9,130 bases of DNA from CAVSWN01 sp046728115 (lineage in GTDB: Bacteria; Acidobacteriota; Vicinamibacteria; Vicinamibacterales; CAVVIG01). A program made the position numbers and the translations under genes. The stretch covers positions 1 through 9,130 of the forward strand of contig JBKPDW010000324.1 of assembly GCA_046728115.1 (NCBI GenBank). The letters run 5' to 3'. Under the pieces are notes generated by a model that was not told where the DNA came from, searched no databases, and saw nothing but the letters and a program-made list of their open reading frames with translations. Shown one piece after another: positions 5,501-9,130 of the stretch; the first letter of the stretch is position 1, and every line of letters starts with the position of its first letter.

Positions 5501-7930
5501 ATGCTTCAAGATCTCCGTTTCGGATTTCGGATGCTGCGGCGGAATCCAGGTTTCTCGATCCTCGCGGTGGTGTGTCTGACGGTCGGGATCGGCGCGACCG
5601 CTGCGGTGTTCAGCTGGATCGAGGGCATCCTCCTTCGTCCATATCCTCTTGTCGTCGACCAGGACCGATTGGTCGCGCTCACCGGTACAAACCGCGGCAC
5701 TGGGCGAGACGACGTCTCGTGGCCAGACTTCAAGGATCTCGAACGCAGCAGCACGCTTGCTGATGCGTTCATCGGCGAAAAGATCACCGGATCGACGTTG
5801 ACCCTCGGCGATCGCGCGGAGCGCGTCATCGGCAGCATGGTGTCTGCGAACTATTTCGAGGCGATCGGTGTCCATCCCGTACTCGGCCGCGGCTTCGAAG
5901 TCGGTGAGGACGTCGGTCGCAATTCGCATCCAGTGACGGTGATCAGCTACCAGATGTGGCAAGACCGGTTTCATGGCGACCCGAATGTCATCGGCAAGAC
6001 GCAAGTGCTCGCGGGTCTGCCGCATACGATCATCGGTGTCGCTCCCAACGGGTTTTACGGCACCTTTGTCGGGTACGCATTTCAATTCTGGGTTCCGGCA
6101 TCGATGCAGGCGCAATTCGATGGCGGCGCCTACAAGCTCGAGGATCGCGGCGCACGGTGGATTGAAGGATTCGTGCGTCTGAAGCGCGGCGTCTCCATCG
6201 ATCAGGCACAAGCGGAGCTGTCGGCGGTCGCCGGCCGCCTCGAAGCGACCTATCCCGAGACCAATCGAGGACGCGGCGTCAGACTGTATCCGTTGTGGCA
6301 GACTCCGTTTAACAACGCCGGTGCGATGCTGCCCACCCTCGCTATCGCGCTCGCAGTTGTCATTGCCGTTCTGTTCATCGCATGCGCAAATGTGGGGAAT
6401 CTCCTTCTGGTGCGCGCATTGGCGCGTCAGCAGGAAATGACGATTCGTATGTCCATTGGGGCGGGCCGACTTCGGCTGGTACGGCAGCTGATGACAGAAG
6501 GCATCATCCTCTCGGCCATCGCCGCCATCGGCGGATTGTTCGTGGCGCATTGGCTTCGGGACGCGATCGCACTGTTGACGCCCCCGCGTGGTGGGGTGTT
6601 GTTGCGGCTGCCGGGTGCGCTCGATTGGCGTGTCTTCGCGTTGAGTGGCGGCGTGTGTATCGCGGCGACGATGCTGTTCGGGCTGGTTCCTGCGGTCTTG
6701 ACGACGCGGGTTGATCTCGCGGGCGCCCTCCGCGCAGAGGGAGGCGGCGTCGTCGGATCGCATGGTCGATCGTGGGTGCGCTCCGCCTTGGTCCTGATCC
6801 AGATGTCGCTGAGTTTCGTGTTGCTCGTCGGCGCCGGTTTATTGATTCAGACGCTCCAGGCCGTACGGCATGCGAATCCCGGCTTTACGACCGACGGTGT
6901 GCTCACCACAACCATCGACCTGTTCACCGCAGGCTACGACACGCAGCGCGCGAAGAATTTTCAAACCGAACTGATCGATCGGCTGCAGACGCGTGCGGGC
7001 ATCGATTCGGCCGCGCTCTCACGCTCTACGCCGTTCAGTTATCGGACGTATCCGTCTGCGCCAATCGCCGTGGATGGCTACGATGCGCCCAAGGATCAAC
7101 AGCCGACTGCCGAGTACAACGAAATCAGTCCAGCGTTTCTGGCAACAATGGGGATTCCAGTGGTATCTGGACGGGAGTTCACACGCGCCGACGATGAGAC
7201 CGCGTTGCCGGTGGCGATCGTCGACCAGACTACCGCATCTCAGTTCTTTCGCGGCACCGATCCCGTCGGTCGGCGGATACAGGTGAGAGGCAAGTGGTTG
7301 CAGATCGTCGGTGTGGCTCGGATGGCCAAATATCGCAACCTGTTAGAGACACCGCGTCCATTCCTGTACGTCCCGTTGCGACAGAGTTTTTCGCCCGTCG
7401 TGGCGCTGCACATTCGAACATCGCAAGGACCGGCTGCGCTTGCCCCGATGTTGGTTCGCGAGATCCGCGGGCTGGATCCGAACGTCGCGCCGAGCGAAGT
7501 GATTACGATGCGCGAGCAGGTCGAACGCACGACCGCACCGCAACGAATCGGTGTGACGATTCTCGTCGTGTTTGCGACGCTGGCGCTCGGACTCGCCGCG
7601 GTCGGATTGTACGGTGTTATGGCCGCGACGGTTTCGCAAAGTACACGCGAGCTCGCGCTGCGGATTGCGCTTGGCGCTGACGCGGCCGACTTGCTCCGCC
7701 TCGTGATGTCTCGATCTGTCCTCCTGACAGCCGTCGGCATCGTCGTGGGTATCGCCGTTGCGCTAGAGGTAACGCGGTTGTTGGGGTATCTGCTTTACAA
7801 CGTCAGCCCGCGTGATCCGCTAGCGTTCGGATTCGCCTTCGCCGTCATCGCGCTGGCGTCGCTCGTGGCCTCCCTGGTCCCTGCGTGGCGCGCGACGCGC
7901 ACGGATCCTTTGCTCGCGATGCGTGGATAG
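5501..7930 (+). CDS. ADOP-type ABC transporter permease (MacB-like core and duplicated FtsX domains)
   Basis: The 809-residue protein has the duplicated architecture of the ADOP/MacB-like permeases. The start MLQDLRFGFRMLRRNPGFS is the family signature. A first helix follows (about 18-38, ending in GATAAVFSWIEGILLRPYP), then a periplasmic MacB core domain (about 40-275). Next is a first FtsX domain with several helices (about 279-410, including ACANVGNLLLVRALARQQEM and IRMSIGAGRLRLVRQL). The second copy opens with a helix at about 430-455, has another extracytoplasmic domain, and ends with a final FtsX domain (about 682-809, with STRELALRIALGA). No ATP-binding domain is present in the protein or elsewhere in the window, as is usual for these 'orphan' permeases. 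The substrate is unknown; export or mechanotransmission by analogy with MacB is inference. ATG at 5501 was chosen because it starts the signature. The open frame continues upstream to 5234 only as antisense-free read-through of the previous gene in another frame. It is the last gene of the padR operon. Confidence 0.93.
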   Translation: MLQDLRFGFRMLRRNPGFSILAVVCLTVGIGATAAVFSWIEGILLRPYPLVVDQDRLVALTGTNRGTGRDDVSWPDFKDLERSSTLADAFIGEKITGSTLTLGDRAERVIGSMVSANYFEAIGVHPVLGRGFEVGEDVGRNSHPVTVISYQMWQDRFHGDPNVIGKTQVLAGLPHTIIGVAPNGFYGTFVGYAFQFWVPASMQAQFDGGAYKLEDRGARWIEGFVRLKRGVSIDQAQAELSAVAGRLEATYPETNRGRGVRLYPLWQTPFNNAGAMLPTLAIALAVVIAVLFIACANVGNLLLVRALARQQEMTIRMSIGAGRLRLVRQLMTEGIILSAIAAIGGLFVAHWLRDAIALLTPPRGGVLLRLPGALDWRVFALSGGVCIAATMLFGLVPAVLTTRVDLAGALRAEGGGVVGSHGRSWVRSALVLIQMSLSFVLLVGAGLLIQTLQAVRHANPGFTTDGVLTTTIDLFTAGYDTQRAKNFQTELIDRLQTRAGIDSAALSRSTPFSYRTYPSAPIAVDGYDAPKDQQPTAEYNEISPAFLATMGIPVVSGREFTRADDETALPVAIVDQTTASQFFRGTDPVGRRIQVRGKWLQIVGVARMAKYRNLLETPRPFLYVPLRQSFSPVVALHIRTSQGPAALAPMLVREIRGLDPNVAPSEVITMREQVERTTAPQRIGVTILVVFATLALGLAAVGLYGVMAATVSQSTRELALRIALGADAADLLRLVMSRSVLLTAVGIVVGIAVALEVTRLLGYLLYNVSPRDPLAFGFAFAVIALASLVASLVPAWRATRTDPLLAMRG

Positions 7931-7991
7931 CGGCGTTCGACGAAGGCAGATTCGCCGTGAACCGCTCGTGTAAGACCTTTCGTCCCGAGCT

Positions 7992-8450
7992 CTACCGCCT
8001 TCTTTCGGGCCTGGCGCGGATCGCGAGAACCGCTGCCTCGATCCGGCGCGTGCGGGTGTCCGGTTTCTTCGCTCCCCCAATCGCATCCGCGTACTCGCGC
8101 TGGTGCGAGTAACTGAGTTCTCGCCATCGATGCCATGCCGGCGGCGCTGCCTTCAGAGCGCTCACGAAATCCGGCGGCGCCTTCACCTCGCGTGTTTCCA
8201 TGTCGAGTTCGAGGCGGACCTCGAGCGTCTCACCGCCTTCCAGGCCGGCAGCCTCGCGGTTGCTGCGGCGCAGCGGAATGCATGGCGGCCCGCCCATCGC
8301 CGCAATCGTGCTCCGGTACGTGTAGCCGTTCAACGTGACCTTCACCGGCGCGCGTACTTTGCCGAAGACCACTTTCGGATCAAACGTTACGGGAATAAAA
8401 CACATCGACCCGTCTCGAACGACCGTCGTCTTGAAGGTTTTCGTTACCAT
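7992..8450 (-). CDS. DUF1905 and OmdA domain protein (YdeI/OmpD-associated family)
   Basis: The 152-residue protein has two recognisable parts. Residues about 4-83 are a DUF1905 beta-barrel: FIPVTFDP, then PVKVTLNGYTYRSTIAAMGG, then IPLRRSNREAAGL and GETLEVRLELD. Residues about 92-148 are an OmdA (bacteriocin-protection/YdeI-like) helical domain: PPDFVSALKAAPPA, then LSYSHQREYADAI and the signature AKKPDTRTRRIEAAV. Members are small cytosolic proteins; some are linked to resistance to antimicrobial peptides or bacteriocins, but the mechanism is unclear. The ATG at 8450 has GGAG five bases upstream. A TATACT on the minus strand (8535-8540) could be a -10 but lacks a good -35. The gene points toward the permease operon, with 61 bases between the two stop codons and no obvious terminator. 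Confidence 0.9.
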   Translation of the reverse strand: MVTKTFKTTVVRDGSMCFIPVTFDPKVVFGKVRAPVKVTLNGYTYRSTIAAMGGPPCIPLRRSNREAAGLEGGETLEVRLELDMETREVKAPPDFVSALKAAPPAWHRWRELSYSHQREYADAIGGAKKPDTRTRRIEAAVLAIRARPERRR

Positions 8451-8577
8451 GGAAGCTCCATTGTCAGCGAATGTTGCACGTCGGTGCCTGACATGGACCT
8501 CGGAGCTGGATAGCCGGCTGCGCGTGATACGAAGAGTATAGGCTCATTGCTCGAACCTCGCGACCAGCGTGAGCAGA

Positions 8578-8636
8578 ACCTTACATGAAGATCAATTGAT
8601 TCTTACTACGATGTAAGGTAGCTTAGGAATGTAAGG
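8578..8636 (+). promoter_or_regulatory. Control region of the second toxin-antitoxin pair with three octamer repeats
   Basis: The octamer ATGTAAGG occurs at 8611-8618 and 8629-8636 as direct copies 18 bases apart, and inverted (CCTTACAT) at 8579-8586. The inverted pair extends to nine bases (ACCTTACAT 8578-8586 / ATGTAAGGT 8611-8619). Between them is the 10-base palindrome ATCAATTGAT (8591-8600). The last copy overlaps the strong Shine-Dalgarno AAGGAGG (8633-8639). A weak promoter TTGATT (8596-8601), 17 bases, TAGCTT (8619-8624) is possible. Autoregulation by the AbrB-type antitoxin is the likely role. Confidence 0.55.
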
Positions 8637-8643
8637 AGGAAGC

Positions 8644-8901
8644 GTGCCGACGGCGACGTTGACGACGAAAGGCCAGGTGACGATCCCGAAGGAAGTCCGC
8701 GAACATCTCGGCGTCGATACGGGCGATCGTTTGAGCTTTTTAGTACAGGAGGATGGGACGGTCATCGTAGAGCCGATCACACGCCACGTTCGAGACCTTG
8801 GCGGGCTGCTCAAGCGTCCAAGGCATCGGTCCATATCGATCGACGAGATGGACGAGGGCATTGCTCGGCGGATGCGCGCGAAATTCGGGCGACAGCGATG
8901 A
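8644..8901 (+). CDS. AbrB/MazE-fold antitoxin (VapB-like)
   Basis: The 85-residue protein carries a SpoVT/AbrB swapped-hairpin DNA-binding domain at about residues 4-48. The signature is ATLTTKGQVTIPKEVREHLG, then DTGDRLSFLVQEDGTVIVEP. The C-terminal tail (about 50-85, LGGLLKRPRHRSISIDEMDE and a basic end) is the expected toxin-binding segment. The GTG at 8644 is preceded by AAGGAGG at a spacing of four bases, which fixes the start; the first residues fit the family. The stop codon overlaps the start of the PIN toxin (ATGA), the standard layout for translationally coupled antitoxin and toxin. The antitoxin should bind its own control region as a complex with the toxin and block the toxin's nuclease. 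Confidence 0.9.
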   Translation: MPTATLTTKGQVTIPKEVREHLGVDTGDRLSFLVQEDGTVIVEPITRHVRDLGGLLKRPRHRSISIDEMDEGIARRMRAKFGRQR

Positions 8902-9130
8902 TCGGTCTCGACACCAACGTGCTGGTCCGATACCTGACGCACGACGATTCAGCGCAGTACGCGAAGGCGGCCGCTTTCATCGAGGCCGCAACGAACCGCG
9001 GGGAACAGTTCGTTGTGAATACGGCCGTGCTGTGTGAACTGGTGTGGGTGCTGGGCAGCGCGTATGACTACTCTCGGGAAGAGATCGCGACGACCCTTGA
9101 GCAGATATTCGCAACTGCCCAGTTCCAGAT
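8898..9130 (+). CDS. PIN-domain toxin, VapC-like (runs off right edge)
   Basis: The first 77 codons read MIGLDTNVLVRYLTHDD, then FVVNTAVLCELVWVLGSAYD. This is the N-terminal half of a PIN-domain ribonuclease: Asp5 in LDTNVLVRYL and Glu47 in CELVWVL are the first two metal-binding acidic positions. The third and fourth Asp should lie beyond the window. The full protein would be expected at about 130-145 residues. The ATG overlaps the antitoxin stop by four bases (ATGA), so translation is coupled. The sequence differs clearly from the other PIN toxin in this window (LDTNVLVRYL here against YIESSALVAALL there), so the two pairs are unrelated modules, not a duplication. In known VapC toxins the target is tRNA or rRNA; the target here is not predictable. 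Confidence 0.9.
   Translation, partial: MIGLDTNVLVRYLTHDDSAQYAKAAAFIEAATNRGEQFVVNTAVLCELVWVLGSAYDYSREEIATTLEQIFATAQFQ

Noticed and set aside
5480..6763. Long 427-codon open frame on the minus strand opposite the permease gene
   Set aside because: It is rich in Arg, His, Asp and Gln with no domain, and lies fully antisense to a clearly coding gene. It is explained by the high GC of the permease codons.
1..9130. CRISPR arrays, tRNA/rRNA genes, insertion sequences
   Set aside because: No regularly spaced repeats, no tRNA or rRNA-like sequence and no transposase or terminal repeats were seen on either strand.

Overview
The window is a GC-rich bacterial chromosome segment. The gene content points to Acidobacteriota, most likely a Vicinamibacteria-type soil lineage, with Gemmatimonadota as the main alternative. 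The strongest pointer is a PadR regulator followed by an ADOP-type (Acidobacterial duplicated orphan permease) MacB/FtsX permease with no ATPase gene. DUF899, GH15, YdeI/OmdA and several PIN toxin modules fit the same kind of genome. The taxonomic call is inference from gene families, not from a marker gene.

Layout from left to right. Positions 1-263 (minus) hold the N-terminal part of a DUF899 thioredoxin-like protein that runs off the left edge; its upstream leader is purine-rich and carries a duplicated ribosome-binding-site unit. Positions 569-912 (minus) hold the decayed C-terminal half of an NmrA-like NAD(P)-binding protein, readable only by joining three frames. Positions 913-1346 contain no convincing intact gene. 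Positions 1347-3197 (plus) encode a complete GH15 glucoamylase/trehalase-type glycoside hydrolase. Positions 3421-4192 (plus) encode a Phd/YefM-type antitoxin and a PIN-domain (VapC-like) toxin, behind a good -35/-10 promoter whose expected start point falls on the antitoxin GTG.

Positions 4360-7930 (plus) are one compact operon. It starts with a perfect 16-bp inverted repeat (presumed PadR operator), followed by padR, a six-helix membrane protein with an N-terminal HAAS-like segment, and the 809-residue ADOP permease. The genes overlap or lie within 7 bases of each other. Positions 7992-8450 (minus) encode a DUF1905-OmdA (YdeI-like) protein convergent to the operon. Positions 8578-9130 (plus) carry a second toxin-antitoxin pair: an AbrB-fold VapB antitoxin overlapping by 4 bases a PIN-domain VapC toxin that runs off the right edge. 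Its control region has three copies of a short repeat, the last overlapping the Shine-Dalgarno sequence.

No completely new system is evident. The most interesting points are the PadR operator and the split, ATPase-less permease operon, the probable leaderless antitoxin mRNA, the repeat array overlapping the vapB ribosome-binding site, and the multiply frameshifted NmrA-like remnant.
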